64,000 nt of DNA from Cohnella rhizosphaerae (GTDB lineage: Bacteria; Bacillota; Bacilli; Paenibacillales; Paenibacillaceae), in contig NZ_JAPDIA010000008.1 of the NCBI RefSeq assembly GCF_029525575.1, positions 744,001-808,000 on the forward strand, read 5' to 3'. Positions 8,538 to 18,152 of the stretch are shown one piece after another. Position numbers and translations under genes: made by a program. Every line of letters begins with the position of its first letter. Position 1 is the first letter of the stretch. The notes below the pieces were generated by a model, which did not search any database, had not been told where the DNA came from, and saw only the letters and a list, made by a program, of their open reading frames with translations.

Positions 8538-9465
8538 ATGACTTCGTTTTTGCAATTGAATACGATCTTCATCAGCATGATCATGGAGGCCATCCCGTTC
8601 GTGCTGATCGGCGTGCTCGTGTCCGGCGTCATCCAGACGTTCGTGACGGAAGCCTGGATCGCCAGGATCATGCCGCGCAATGTCCTGCTGCGAACCTGCT
8701 TCGGCTGCGGCATCGGCCTGCTGTTCCCTTCCTGCGAATGCGGCATCGTGCCGATCACCCGCAGGCTCGTCCTGAAGGGCATGCCGCTCAACGCCGGCGT
8801 CGCCTTCATGCTCTCGGGGCCGATCGTCAACCCGATCGTCCTGTTCGCCACCTTCATCGCCTTCGGCAACGACTGGCGGATGGTCGGCATCCGCGCGGGG
8901 CTCGCGATCGCGGTCGCCTTCTGCGTATCGCTGGCCGTCGCGCTTCTCTTCCGCGGACCGCAGCTTCGCCTGGCGCCGGCGCCCGCCGGCGGATACGCCG
9001 CGCCTGTGGCGGCCGCGCTCGAGCCTTCCATCGCGACGGCCGTCAAGCCTTCTGTCCGCGCCAGGCTGTCATCGGTCGTATCGCATGGCATCGACGAGTT
9101 TTTCGACGTCGGCAAGTACCTGGTCATCGGCGCTTTTCTGGCCGCGGCGATGCAGACGTATATCCCGACCTCGTATTTGCTCGATTTGGGCAGCGATCCG
9201 CTCAAGGCGTCGCTCGTCATGATCGTCCTCGCCTTCGTCATGTCGGTTTGTTCGGAGGCGGATGCGTTCATCGCGTCTTCGTTCCGCAGCAGGCTTTACG
9301 GTCGGTTCGCTCTCCGCCTTCATGGTATTCGGCCCGATGATCGACATCAAAAACACGCTCATGCTGCTGAGCGCCTTCCGCACGCGGTTCGTCGTCTCGC
9401 TGATCGCGCTCGTGGCGGTATTTACGGTAGCCGGTTCGCTGATCGTAGGGAGGTTGTTCGGATGA
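8538..9465 (+). CDS. UPF0718 (YcgR/YraQ-type) permease (frameshifted)
   Basis: A multi-helix inner-membrane permease of the UPF0718/DUF318 family. It has the diagnostic cysteine/proline motif LLFPSCECGIVPITRRL, ending near residue 79, and the second repeat VMSVCSEADAFIASSF. A one-base insertion near 9288 (not in a homopolymer) puts the last 60 residues, FTVGSLSAFMVFGPMIDIKN onwards, in another frame; deleting one base restores the family C-terminus. Its stop overlaps the ATG of the TIGR03943 gene as ATGA at 9462, so the two are translationally coupled. In B. subtilis the related ycgR-ycgQ pair has been linked to zinc regulation, which fits the histidine-rich partner. Confidence 0.87.
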
Positions 9466-10443
9466 TCCGATTCGCGATTTTGTTCGGCCTGGCATTCATG
9501 TTTTTGCTGCTCCACCGGACCGGCGATCTCGACAAATACATCAATATGAGATACGCCTATTTGTCCGTCAGCGCGATCGTGCTGCTGGCGCTGCTCAGTC
9601 TGTATCAATTCGTCGTGGCGTACCGCGCGGAAAAAAGAGCCGAGGAGATGGCGGCGCAGGATGCGAAGGCGACGATGTCGGCCGATCCGGCGGATGGCGC
9701 CCAGAGCGGTCATGCGCATCCGGAAGCCGGCGCTCGCCATCAACGCGAGCATGCGCATCGTCACGATCATGCACATGCCCATGCGCACGACCACGAAGGG
9801 CATTCAGGGCATTCGCATATCGGCCGGACGAAATGGCGGCGAGGCTTCACTTATGGGGTGCTCGCGGTGCCGATCTTCACCGGCATCTTCCTGCCGGTCG
9901 CGACGCTGGATTCCAGCTTCGTCAAGGCGAAGGGCTTTTCGTTTCCCGAGCTCGACCAGCGGCGCAAGGACGCCGGCTATCACCAGTTTTTGCGTCCGGA
10001 TACGAGCGTATTTTACAGCGCCGAAAATTACGACAAGGTCAAGCAAAAAAGACATGGCCGACTTTGCGGGCCAGTCTGCCGTCGAATTGAACGATACGAA
10101 CTACTTGAAGGGCATGGAGGTGCTGTACAACTACCCGGACGCGTTCGCGGACAAGACGATTACGTTCGACGGATTCGCCTATAAAGGGGAGGAGATCGGC
10201 GCTTCGTCCTACTTCGTTTTCCGCTTCGGGTTCATTCATTGCGTCGCGGATTCGGGCGTGTTCGGCATGCTCGTCCAGATGCCGGCCGGCACGAAGCTGT
10301 CCGACGACGACTGGCTTCGCGTCACCGGCAAGCTGACGCGCGAATACTATCAACCGTTCAAGCAAATGATTCCGGTGCTTAAAGTCAAGGATTGGGCGCC
10401 GATCGACAAGCCCGACGATCCGTACGTCTATCGGAATTTCTGA
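9462..10443 (+). CDS. TIGR03943 family membrane protein, His-rich (frameshifted)
   Basis: This is the usual partner of UPF0718 permeases (YcgQ-like). Two N-terminal membrane helices (FAILFGLAFMFLLLHRTG; LSVSAIVLLALLSLYQFVV) are followed by a linker with a dense His/Ala/Asp tract (positions about 9709-9817, HRHDHAHAHAHDHEGH). A third helix and a conserved extracytoplasmic C-terminal domain ending in VKDWAPIDKPDDPYVY follow. An A6 run near 10046-10051 carries one extra base; removing it joins NYDKVKQK to DMADFAGQSAVELND. The His tract suggests metal binding, and co-transcription with the permease suggests a metal or small-ion exporter. Its exact role is not established. Confidence 0.87.
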
Positions 10444-10453
10444 CGAAGAGCGC

Positions 10454-10482
10454 TTTCACTTCTCGGCGCGGGATGCTATCAT
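10454..10482 (+). promoter_or_regulatory. Sigma-A promoter with extended -10
   Basis: TTTCAC at 10454-10459, a 17-base spacer and TATCAT at 10477-10482 preceded by TGC form an extended -10 promoter. It lies 27 bp before the hypothetical gene starting at 10509. Confidence 0.5.
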
Positions 10483-10508
10483 GGTAGCAAGGCAAGGAGA
10501 TGAAGAAG

Positions 10509-11159
10509 ATGACAACCGACAACGAGCTTAAAGAAGAGCAGAAGGGCCCGGACGCGCAGACGGCCGGCGCGGACAAGACCGAAGCCGAAAAGGCGCAGGA
10601 GCTCATCGCGGCCGTTCACTACAACGGCATGACGGCTTTGAAAATGGAATTCGGCGACGAACAGGTCGAAGGCCAGGTGATGAACCACGAAGCTTACGGT
10701 CCGATCTTTACTTATATGGTGAAGTCGGCGGAGGGCAAGCCTTACGTCAGCGGATTTTTCCTGCGAGAGATGATCGCGGGCTTCCAGACGAAGCAGGATC
10801 CTTCGCAGTGGATGTCATCCTTTTTCGTCGATTTGATGAAGTCGCCGGAGGGCAGGCTGCTGCCGATGCCGCCGCAGTCGGAGGACGAGGCGAAGGCGCT
10901 GATCGACAAGATCATCGTCCCGCACTGCGTCAAGTCGGTTCGCGAGGAGTTCGCGCCGGAGCCGGTGCATGCGGATCTCGAGCTTCACGAGGAGCACGGT
11001 CCGGTCGTGGAAGCGGGCTTCCCGTCGATCACGGAAGGGAACAACGTGTGCGCGATGCCGCTGCACTTCCTGATGGCGCATTACTTGCTCAACCGCGACC
11101 CCGCCGATTTGTTGATTCAAGGTTTGTACCGCATCCGCGAAGAGCACGGGCTCGATTGA
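10509..11159 (+). CDS. Conserved hypothetical protein
   Basis: A soluble acidic protein of 216 residues that I do not recognise. The second ATG (10509) is chosen because AAGGAG at 10494-10499 then has a nine-base spacing. The first 25 residues are charged and probably disordered. The rest is a compact alpha/beta region with distinctive segments YNGMTALKMEFGDEQVEG, YGPIFTYMVKSAEGKPYV and GNNVCAMPLHFLMAHYLLN. There is no signal peptide or membrane helix. It has its own promoter and a strong terminator, so it is monocistronic. There is no frameshift. Confidence 0.75.
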   Translation: MTTDNELKEEQKGPDAQTAGADKTEAEKAQELIAAVHYNGMTALKMEFGDEQVEGQVMNHEAYGPIFTYMVKSAEGKPYVSGFFLREMIAGFQTKQDPSQWMSSFFVDLMKSPEGRLLPMPPQSEDEAKALIDKIIVPHCVKSVREEFAPEPVHADLELHEEHGPVVEAGFPSITEGNNVCAMPLHFLMAHYLLNRDPADLLIQGLYRIREEHGLD

Positions 11160-11178
11160 TTCGGCGGCATGCCAGGCC

Positions 11179-11215
11179 GGCGCCCTCTTCGATTAGCGAA
11201 GAGGGCGCCTTCTTG
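11179..11215 (+). terminator. Strong Rho-independent terminator
   Basis: GGCGCCCTCTTCG at 11179-11191 pairs perfectly with CGAAGAGGGCGCC at 11197-11209 around a 5-base loop, followed by TTCTTGTTG. It ends the hypothetical gene at 11159. Confidence 0.85.
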
Positions 11216-11258
11216 TTGCAGATCGATATTTTCGTATGTTTTCGAGAGGAGATTTAGC

Positions 11259-11426
11259 TTGAATTCCGTCATCGAATGGCCATCGGGCGCCAAACGGATC
11301 GTCGAGGAAAATGCGGGAGAGGCCGGCGCAGCCGGATTTTCGCTGTCGGCGACCATCGTATTCGGCATCGGGCTCATCGTCACCGTGCTGATCGTCGTAT
11401 CGATCTACAAGAGACGCAGGAAATAA
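11259..11426 (+). CDS. Small single-pass membrane protein
   Basis: A 55-residue protein starting at TTG 11259, six bases after GAGGAGA. It has a polar N-terminus (NSVIEWPSGAKRIVEE), one hydrophobic helix (SATIVFGIGLIVTVLIVVSIY, about residues 31-51, N-out/C-in by the positive-inside rule) and a basic tail KRRRK. It sits 30 bp upstream of the DD-carboxypeptidase gene and may be co-transcribed with it. The function is unknown. Confidence 0.6.
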   Translation: MNSVIEWPSGAKRIVEENAGEAGAAGFSLSATIVFGIGLIVTVLIVVSIYKRRRK

Positions 11427-11456
11427 GAGGGACGAAGCGCGAGAGAGGTGCGCAGG

Positions 11457-12691
11457 ATGAGCGTGTTTGGCAAGCGGACAGCGCTGGCGTGGATCGCCGC
11501 AGCGACGATGTTTTTGACGGGCCCGCCGCATAGCTCGGCTGCCGATCCGGCAGAAGGGGCGGCGCCGCCATCGGCGCAGAGCGAAGCCGCGATCCTGATC
11601 GAGCAGCGCACGGGGGAACGTGCTGTACGTTAAAAACGGCGACGAGCGGCTGTATCCGGCCAGCATCGCGAAGATCGCCACGGCGATCATCGCCCTCGAG
11701 CAGGCGTCGCTGGACGACGTGGCGACCGTCTCCAAGACCGCTCGCGGCGAGGAGGGCACGCGGGTATATCTCGCCGAGGGCGAACAGGTCACGATGGAAA
11801 AGCTGCTGTACGGCATGATGCTCAACTCGGGCAACGACGCGGCGACCGCGATCGCCGAACGGATCGACGGCTCGAAGGAAAAGTTCGCCGAGCGGATGAA
11901 CGCGTTTATGCGCGACACGATCAAGGCTTACGATTCCAACTTCGTCAATCCGTCCGGGTTGCCCGACCCGAATCAATACACGACGGCTTCGGATATGGCC
12001 AAGCTGGCCCGGTACGCGATGGACAACGAGACGTTCAAACGGATCGTGTCCACGCGCAAGCTGCCTTGGTCCGGACAGGAATGGACGTCGACGCTCGAAA
12101 ACCACAACAAAATGCTGACCGACTATCCGGGCGCCACCGGCATTAAAAACGGCTACACGATCGCTGCGGGCAACACGCTTGTCGGATCGGCGGAGCGGGA
12201 CGGGATGTCGTTGATCGGCGTCGTGCTGAAGGCCGACTCGAAAAAAATCGCCTATTCGGATATGGCCGCGATGCTCGACTACGGATTCGAAAATTTCGGC
12301 GTCCGCCTCCTGTTCGCGGAAGGCGAACGCTACAAGCGGCAGGATGGGGCGGTAGAGGCGAGCGAATGGATCGCGGATCGCGCGATATGGGGCGTCTATC
12401 CGAAGCGAGCGTCGCCCGTCATGAAGATCGACGAGAACGGTCGGGTCTTCCTGGAAAGCGAACGAGGAACCTACGCCGCGGGCGAGCTGTCGCCGCTCAA
12501 AAAAGGAAGTCGCCATTTCCGCTTTTTCCGGCCGGCAAGATGCAGAAGCGGCTCAGGGCGGCCGCGATGCCGCCGCCTCAACGAAGTTATCCGTTGCCGT
12601 CTATGCGGTTGGCGTCTTGCTCGCCGCCGGCGCGGCCGCTATGTTGGGCAGGCGCGTTTGGCTTGGCCGGGCGCGCTCCAAGCGGCGCTAG
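11457..12691 (+). CDS. D-alanyl-D-alanine carboxypeptidase, DacF-like (frameshifted)
   Basis: A penicillin-binding protein of the S11 family that trims the terminal D-Ala of peptidoglycan stem peptides. It has a signal peptide (about residues 1-30), the active-site SIAK (S-x-x-K) motif, the SGN motif in MLNSGNDAAT and, in the KTG position, KNG (TGIKNGYT). Near the C-terminus a helix LSVAVYAVGVLLAAGAAAML with a basic tail anchors it in the membrane. Two frame breaks occur: G5 near 11610 and A6 near 12500. Removing one base at each gives a continuous protein of about 410 residues ending at TAG 12689-12691. Confidence 0.88.
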
Positions 12692-12718
12692 GATTGGAAG
12701 GCCCTCCGCAAACGACGA

Positions 12719-12744
12719 GGAGAGCCGGCTTATGCCAGCTCTCC
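12719..12744. terminator. Hairpin between convergent DacF-like and antiporter genes
   Basis: GGAGAGC at 12719-12725 pairs with GCTCTCC at 12738-12744; an inner GGC/GCC extends the stem. It overlaps the antiporter stop codon and lies 28 bp after the DacF-like stop. There is no clear T-run, so it would be a weak bidirectional terminator. Confidence 0.45.
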
Positions 12745-14747
12745 TTCCAAGACGGTCGCCTCCGCATAGCTGATCGTTTTGCGCAGCGCGTTGGCCATAT
12801 CGCGTTTGATTTCGCCTCGCTCGTACATCGCTTGAATCTCATCCCGTTCCACCTGATAGGCCCGCAGCTGGATCTCCTGACGCAGCTTGCGTTGAAGCCG
12901 TTCGTCTTCCGGATCTTCGTTTTTGCGCGAGATCGCCCGAATGATCTCCCGGTACTGGCCGATGACGTTCAGCGAGGCTTTGCGGTTTTCCTTCGTCATC
13001 TGCGCGCGGATCGCGCCGATGGCGGCCTGACACGTTTTCAGCTTCGTTTTGCGGATGATGCCCTTATCCAGCCGGGGCTCTACCTCCTTCGGCTTGATAA
13101 TGGCCGCTCCCAGTTTTCTCAGACCCCGCGTCAGCAAGAGGACACGCATTCTGGATCGCCGTGAGAGCGACGTTTCAAGCGCCGCAAAAGAATCGTTGAA
13201 CCGGTTCGCTACATAATCGGGAATTTCGCCGGCCTTGAACATCCGCGCGATTTCTTTTCGTTCCGCCTGAAGTCCGATCAATCGGGCCTGGTTCTCCGCG
13301 ACGGCGAGCTCGAAGCCTTCGGCTCGTTCTTCTTCGTGCAAGGACAGACTCCGCAGTCTGGCCTCGTATCGGGCGATGACGGCATGGGTCGCATGTCGGT
13401 TGTCTTCGTTCATCGATTGAGCGAGGAAACGCAGCGCCGCCTTGAGCGTGGCGATTTGCGCCGCGTTGAGCTTTTCTTCGTCTTCGGTCGGCACCTCGTC
13501 GGCGTTGCGCGTGAGCAGCGGCAGGCTTATGCTGGCGACGATCAGGCTGATGAGGATGACGCCGGCAGCCAAGAAAAGGATGAGGTCGCGTTCGGGGAAC
13601 GCATCGCCGTTGTTCAGCACGTAAGGAATCGAGAAGGCGCCCGCCAGGGTGACGGCGCCCCTCACGCCCGACAGCGACGTGAGCGCCGACATGCCCAGTC
13701 CTTCGCGCATCGAACGGCCGTTTTTTTCGCGAAAAGCGATTTTCCCAGAACAGGTACACCCACAAAAAGCGTATGACGATAAGCGATACGAAAATGACGG
13801 CGATATAGCCGATGACGATGCCGTTGTTGATCGGACTTTCGAAAAAAATGGCGTTGACGACATCGGGCACTTGCAAACCCAGCAGCAAGAAGACAAGCCC
13901 GTTCAACACGTATAAAATGACGGACCAGGTGCTTTTCGAGACGATCTGCAGCTCGACCATGCGGGACTCCATCCGGTCCTTCTCGACGGCATGCACGACG
14001 CCGCCGGCCACGACGGCAAGAATGCCGGACAAGTTAAGCGCCTCGGCCGCGAGGAAGATGATAAAGGGCGTAAGGATCAGGATCAGCATATGTACGGTCA
14101 CGTCTTCCATGCCCCAGCGCCTTAAAAACAGGCGCAGCCGGATGAGCAGCGCCGCCATAATCGTGCCGCATAACAGACCGCCGATCGAAATCAAGAGGAA
14201 GCTGCCCGTAGCGTTTACCAGCGAAAACGAGCCGGTAACGGCTTGCTGCGATCGCAAACTTGAACGCGACGAGTCCGGATGCGTCGTTCATGAGCGCCTC
14301 GCCCTCGAGCAGCCGCATAATCCGCTTCGGCAGCGATACGCGGCCGGCCATCGACGTCACCGCGACCGCGTCCGTCGGCGACAAAATCGCGGCGAGGCCG
14401 AAGGCGGCGGCAAGCGGGATCGAAGGGATCATCGCGTGAATGATATAACCGACGACGACGGTCGTGGCGAAGACGAGGCCAAGCGCCATGAGCAGGATGG
14501 GGAAGCGCAGCGCCCACAGCTCGTCGCGCGGCGTCCGCTGTCCGTCGTTGAACAGAAGGGGAGCGATGAACAGTACGAAAAACAGCTCCGGATTCAGCTT
14601 GGCATGATGTCCGAGCGGGAGCAGCGCGAGCGCCATGCCCAGCGCGATCTGCACAAGCGGCAGGGGAACGGCCGGCAGGAGCCGGTTCACAATGTTGGAT
14701 AAGGCGATGATCGCGAGCATGAACAAAATAATCTCGAACACTTCCAT
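12730..14747 (-). CDS. CPA1-type Na+/H+ antiporter (frameshifted)
   Basis: A cation:proton antiporter (Na_H_Exchanger, NhaP/YjcE type). The start at 14747 has GGAGG at 14756-14760. The ion-binding region LSPTDAVAVTS and MNDASGLVAFKFAIAA lie in the first third. About twelve helices are followed by a long soluble C-terminal region (from about residue 400) rich in charged helices and containing a duplicated segment (RALRFLAQSM-like and AIGAIRAQMT-like halves, each followed by a RDEI-type motif). Frame breaks occur near 14243 and at the T7 run near 13720-13726. Joined, the protein has about 670 residues. It probably supports pH and Na+ homeostasis. Confidence 0.87.
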
Positions 14748-14840
14748 ACCTTTAACCTCCGCGCGCGATATCGAGTTAAAAAAAAGATTTCCTACATATA
14801 CTACCCGCAAACGGAAAATCGGATCAATTTCATGCACAGT

Positions 14841-14867
14841 AAAAAGGACCGCAGGGGGGAGCGGTCC
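14841..14867 (-). terminator. Terminator of the SLH-type gene
   Basis: GGACCGC at 14846-14852 pairs with GCGGTCC at 14861-14867. In the minus direction the stem is followed by TTTTT. It lies between the SLH-type gene and the downstream antiporter gene on the same strand. Confidence 0.75.
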
Positions 14868-14895
14868 TTCATTCGCGATGCGGCATGCGAACCCG

Positions 14896-16261
14896 TTACT
14901 TGGATTCGCCGTTCAAATAGTTGAAGAACGGGACGTCCGTCCAGAAGTCGTAGCTCGCGACGGTTACGCTCGGATCGATCTCGCGGAAGCCGGCGGCGAC
15001 GGCTTGCGAGCTGCTTTGAAGAGAGAAAGATTGCGCATAATAATGACCGTACGCGATCTTGTTGTTCGTAATCTTCCGATAGCCCGGCAGCTCCGTGAGC
15101 GAATAGTAGAGAGGCTGCCACCAAGAGCCGTAAAGCAAGCCCTGCTGGCCGTCTTCGTTTTTCTTGGCGTAGGCCGCCACGATGCCGTCGAACCGCTGCT
15201 TGTCGCCCGCGTTCGCGAATTCGAACGCAAGATCGTATTCCTTGGCATATTCGATATAGTTGCCGTTCGCGATCTGCTTGACCGTGTACAGGTCGGATTC
15301 GCCAGGCTCGCCCCATTCTTTCAAATAAATGAAGGCGGACGTTTTTGGCTCGAACTGTACCTTGGCGTCGATGCCTTCGCTGCGCAGCAGCCCGATCAGT
15401 TGAATAGCGTGCTTCAGATCGGAATGGCCGTAGACAAGCGACAGGCGATCGATGAAGTTCGCCTCGTAACGGCTGTCCTTCAGATTGTAGCCGGTCACGA
15501 TATTGCGCTCGAGCGCGGCGTCCACGACCGCCTGCAGCTCGGGCGACTGGATGATATCGGACTGGGCGAACGCATCCTGAAGCTTGGCGTAAATATCGGC
15601 GTCGGAAGCGTAGCCGAGAAAATGCTTGTAAAGCCCTTGCACGCTAAGCGTTTGTCCGATAAGCACCTCGGCCAGCTCCGCGGTTGCGCTTGCCTTCAGC
15701 TTGATTTCTCCGTAAAAAAGAGGAAGGCAGAAGGCCGGTGTCGACCGCTGCGGCCACCTCCTGCGCCGCCGTGGTGCCCAGCCATTCGGACTTCAGCTTG
15801 ACCTTGGCCAGCGCGGCTGCCGTTTTCGAGGCAGGATAGGTATAAGCGAGTTCTTTGAGTCCGGCCGCTTTAACCGCGATCTGAAGCGCATTGACGGCCG
15901 ACAAGCGTTGTCCGGCGCCTACGGCGTCGGTCGTAATGACGCCAAGGGCGTACAACGCGGCAGCATCCGCATAAAGCGGATCGGAAGCCGCGAGGTCGGT
16001 GAAGGCATGCGGATTCTCGGCGGGCTGCGCCTTCAGCGCTTCGGCCAGCGCGGACAAAAACTGACCTTTCGTGACGCCTGAGGTAATCGCGATCGCGTAT
16101 TTATCCTTCAGAAAGGCTGCGTACTCGGACGCCAGTACTTCGTGCGCTTGAACCTCCGTGGCAGCGGGCGCAGCCGCCCATGCATGCGAACCGCCTGCAA
16201 GCGTTGCGGCAACGAGCGCGGATACGAGCAGCTTGCGAGCGTCGATCGCGTATGTTTTCAT
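14896..16261 (-). CDS. SLH-like surface protein (frameshifted)
   Basis: An exported protein of about 454 residues. A signal peptide (LLVSALVAATLAGGSHAWAA) is followed by a region resembling an S-layer-homology repeat: GVTKGQFLSALAEALK, then AFTDLAASDPLYADAAALYALG. The remainder is a soluble domain rich in aromatic residues (YGSWWQPLYYSLTELPGYR) that I do not recognise. One extra base in the A6 run (plus strand) near 15714-15719 breaks the frame; dropping it joins GLLPSSF to YGEIKLKASATAE. AAGGGGA precedes the ATG. It is probably held at the cell envelope. Only one convincing SLH-like repeat is seen, so anchoring to wall polymers is uncertain. Confidence 0.72.
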
Positions 16262-16508
16262 AAAATCCAGTCCCCTTCGCGTTTTTTAATCTGATAAAAT
16301 ATGTAGGAATAATTTGTTTTACATATTAGCAAGGCCGGCTATGGTTGTCAATGGCATAATGACCGCTTCGTTCGTTGTTTTAAGTTTCGAATGAACGGGT
16401 ATGGGATAAAAATCGGATTTTTTTTGAATCTAAATCGGCACTTTTTGCGTATGTATGAATTAGATCAATTATGGACAATCCATTTGGAGCAGGAGGAGAC
16501 AATCGTAC

Positions 16509-16607
16509 GTGGACACAGAATCTGATTTACGCAGCTTGCGACCGTTAGTCAATCGCTCGGCAGCCATCGCCTTGAAGACGATCGAAGGAGGTGACTGCGA
16601 ATGCTAG
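16509..16607 (+). CDS. Possible 32-residue leader ORF upstream of corC-like gene
   Basis: A GTG at 16509 with AGGAGGAG at 16491-16498 opens a 32-codon frame whose TAG stop (16605-16607) overlaps the first codons of the CorC-like gene (ATGCTAG). The peptide begins VDTESDLRSLRPLVNRS and has no membrane segment. The good ribosome binding site and the overlap suggest translational coupling or a regulatory leader peptide. It is too short for sequence-based recognition. Confidence 0.4.
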   Translation: MDTESDLRSLRPLVNRSAAIALKTIEGGDCEC

Positions 16608-17926
16608 GACTGAATCTGGTCTGGGTTGCGTTGCTCATTCTGCTTACAGCCTTCTTCGTCGCTACCGAATTCGCGATTATTCGTATCCGGTCCAGCCGCG
16701 TCGACCAACTGGTCATGGAAAAGAGGAAAAACGCGGTCGCCGTACAGCGGGTCATCGCCAATCTCGACGGCTATCTGTCGGCCTGTCAGCTCGGAATCAC
16801 GATCACCGCGCTCGGTCTCGGCTGGCTGGGAGAACCGACGGTCGAAAAGCTGCTCGAGCCGCTGTTCCATTCGCTTCATGTCTCGGAGAGCGTCGGGCAT
16901 CTGCTGTCCTTCGTCATCGCGTTCGCGCTTATCACCTACCTGCACGTCGTGCTCGGCGAGCTGGCGCCGAAGACGCTTGCCATTCAGAAGGCCGAAGCGA
17001 TCTCGCTTCTCGTCGCGCCGGTCATCGTCTGGTTTTACAAGATCATGTACCCGTTCATCTGGGCGCTTAACGGCTCCGCCAACGGACTCATCCGGATGTT
17101 CGGCATGAAGCCGGCGAGCGAGCATGAAGAGGCCCACTCGGAGGAGGAGATCCGGCTGATCTTGTCCGAGAGCTACGAGAGCGGCAAGATCAACGAGGAA
17201 GAATTCGGCTACGTGAATCGTATATTCCAGTTCGACAGACTGCTGGCGCGCGATATTATGATTCCGCGTACCGATATGGTGTGCTTGCATCGGGGCAAAT
17301 CGCTGGAAGAAAACCTGGCGACGATCAAACGAGAGCAGTACACGCGCTTCATGGTCGCCGGCGAGAGCAAAGACGATATTATCGGCTTCGTCAATACGAA
17401 GCAGTTTTTCTTGAGTTACGACAACAATCCGAACTTCGACTTCGGCGCCTTGCTGCAGCCGGTGCTGTCCGTGCCCGATGCGATGCCGGTCAAGGATCTG
17501 CTCATCCGCATGCAGGCCGAACGCAAGCATATCGCGCTCCTGCACGACGAATATGGCGGTACCGCCGGCCTTGTGACGATCGAGGACATTCTCGAAGAGA
17601 TCGTCGGCGAGATCCGCGACGAGTTCGACGAGGACGAGATTCAGCCGATCGAAGCGATCGGCGAGGACAAATACCTCGTGGACGGCAAGACGCTCGTCGA
17701 CGAAGTCGGCCGCCTGTTCGAAGTACAGCTTCCGAGCGACGAGGTCAACACGATCGGCGGCTGGCTGTTCGCGATGCAGCCGGATCTGCCGAAGAACGTA
17801 CCCTGGATTTACGAGGAGGAAAACCTGGCGTTCATCATCCGCGACAAGGACCGCAACCGGATCCGCAAGCTGGAGATCGCGCGGAAGCAGGAAGGTCAGG
17901 CGAGATTGACGTTGGTCGAAGGATAA
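16601..17926 (+). CDS. CorC/HlyC-family CNNM-CBS membrane protein
   Basis: A 441-residue member of the family often annotated as hemolysin or magnesium/cobalt efflux protein. It has an N-terminal DUF21/CNNM region of about four helices (residues 1-190, including LGELAPKTLAIQKAE) and a CBS pair at about 200-340 (MIPRTDMVCLHRGKSLEEN; HDEYGGTAGLVTIEDILEEI). A CorC_HlyC domain with DGKTLVDEVGRLFEVQLP follows. AAGGAGGTG precedes the ATG. Family members are implicated in Mg2+ efflux or homeostasis with ATP binding to the CBS pair. It is followed by a strong terminator and there is no frameshift. Confidence 0.93.
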   Translation: MLGLNLVWVALLILLTAFFVATEFAIIRIRSSRVDQLVMEKRKNAVAVQRVIANLDGYLSACQLGITITALGLGWLGEPTVEKLLEPLFHSLHVSESVGHLLSFVIAFALITYLHVVLGELAPKTLAIQKAEAISLLVAPVIVWFYKIMYPFIWALNGSANGLIRMFGMKPASEHEEAHSEEEIRLILSESYESGKINEEEFGYVNRIFQFDRLLARDIMIPRTDMVCLHRGKSLEENLATIKREQYTRFMVAGESKDDIIGFVNTKQFFLSYDNNPNFDFGALLQPVLSVPDAMPVKDLLIRMQAERKHIALLHDEYGGTAGLVTIEDILEEIVGEIRDEFDEDEIQPIEAIGEDKYLVDGKTLVDEVGRLFEVQLPSDEVNTIGGWLFAMQPDLPKNVPWIYEEENLAFIIRDKDRNRIRKLEIARKQEGQARLTLVEG

Positions 17927-17961
17927 GCTGACAAGCCATAATCGCAAGCGTTATGCGAGGG

Positions 17962-17991
17962 ACGGGGCAGAGCGCCCCGTTCTTTTTTTTT
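17962..17991 (+). terminator. Strong terminator of corC-like gene
   Basis: ACGGGGC at 17962-17968 pairs with GCCCCGT at 17974-17980, followed by TTC and a run of T at 17983-17991. Confidence 0.9.
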
Positions 17992-18152
17992 CAAATATAT
18001 AGATTGGAATGAAGGGCGTATATCGTTTATTGTTAATCTCATCCGGTTTATCGTGCTTCTCTTCGCGAGAGTCAAGTCAAAAACGGCTTGCGTTCGCATA
18101 CGATAAGGGAAACGCGAGGCCATTGCTTCGTATGTGAAAGGAGAACTGACGC

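Noticed and set aside
8538..10184. A single long open frame running from the UPF0718 permease into the TIGR03943 gene
   Set aside because: The first part leaves the true permease frame near 9288 and only by chance re-enters the frame of the next gene at 9462. The conserved permease C-terminus and its ATGA overlap lie in another frame, so a fused protein is not credible.
16471..16548. ATG-started 25-codon frame upstream of the CorC-type gene
   Set aside because: It has no ribosome binding site. The GTG frame at 16509, with AGGAGGAG upstream, is better supported.
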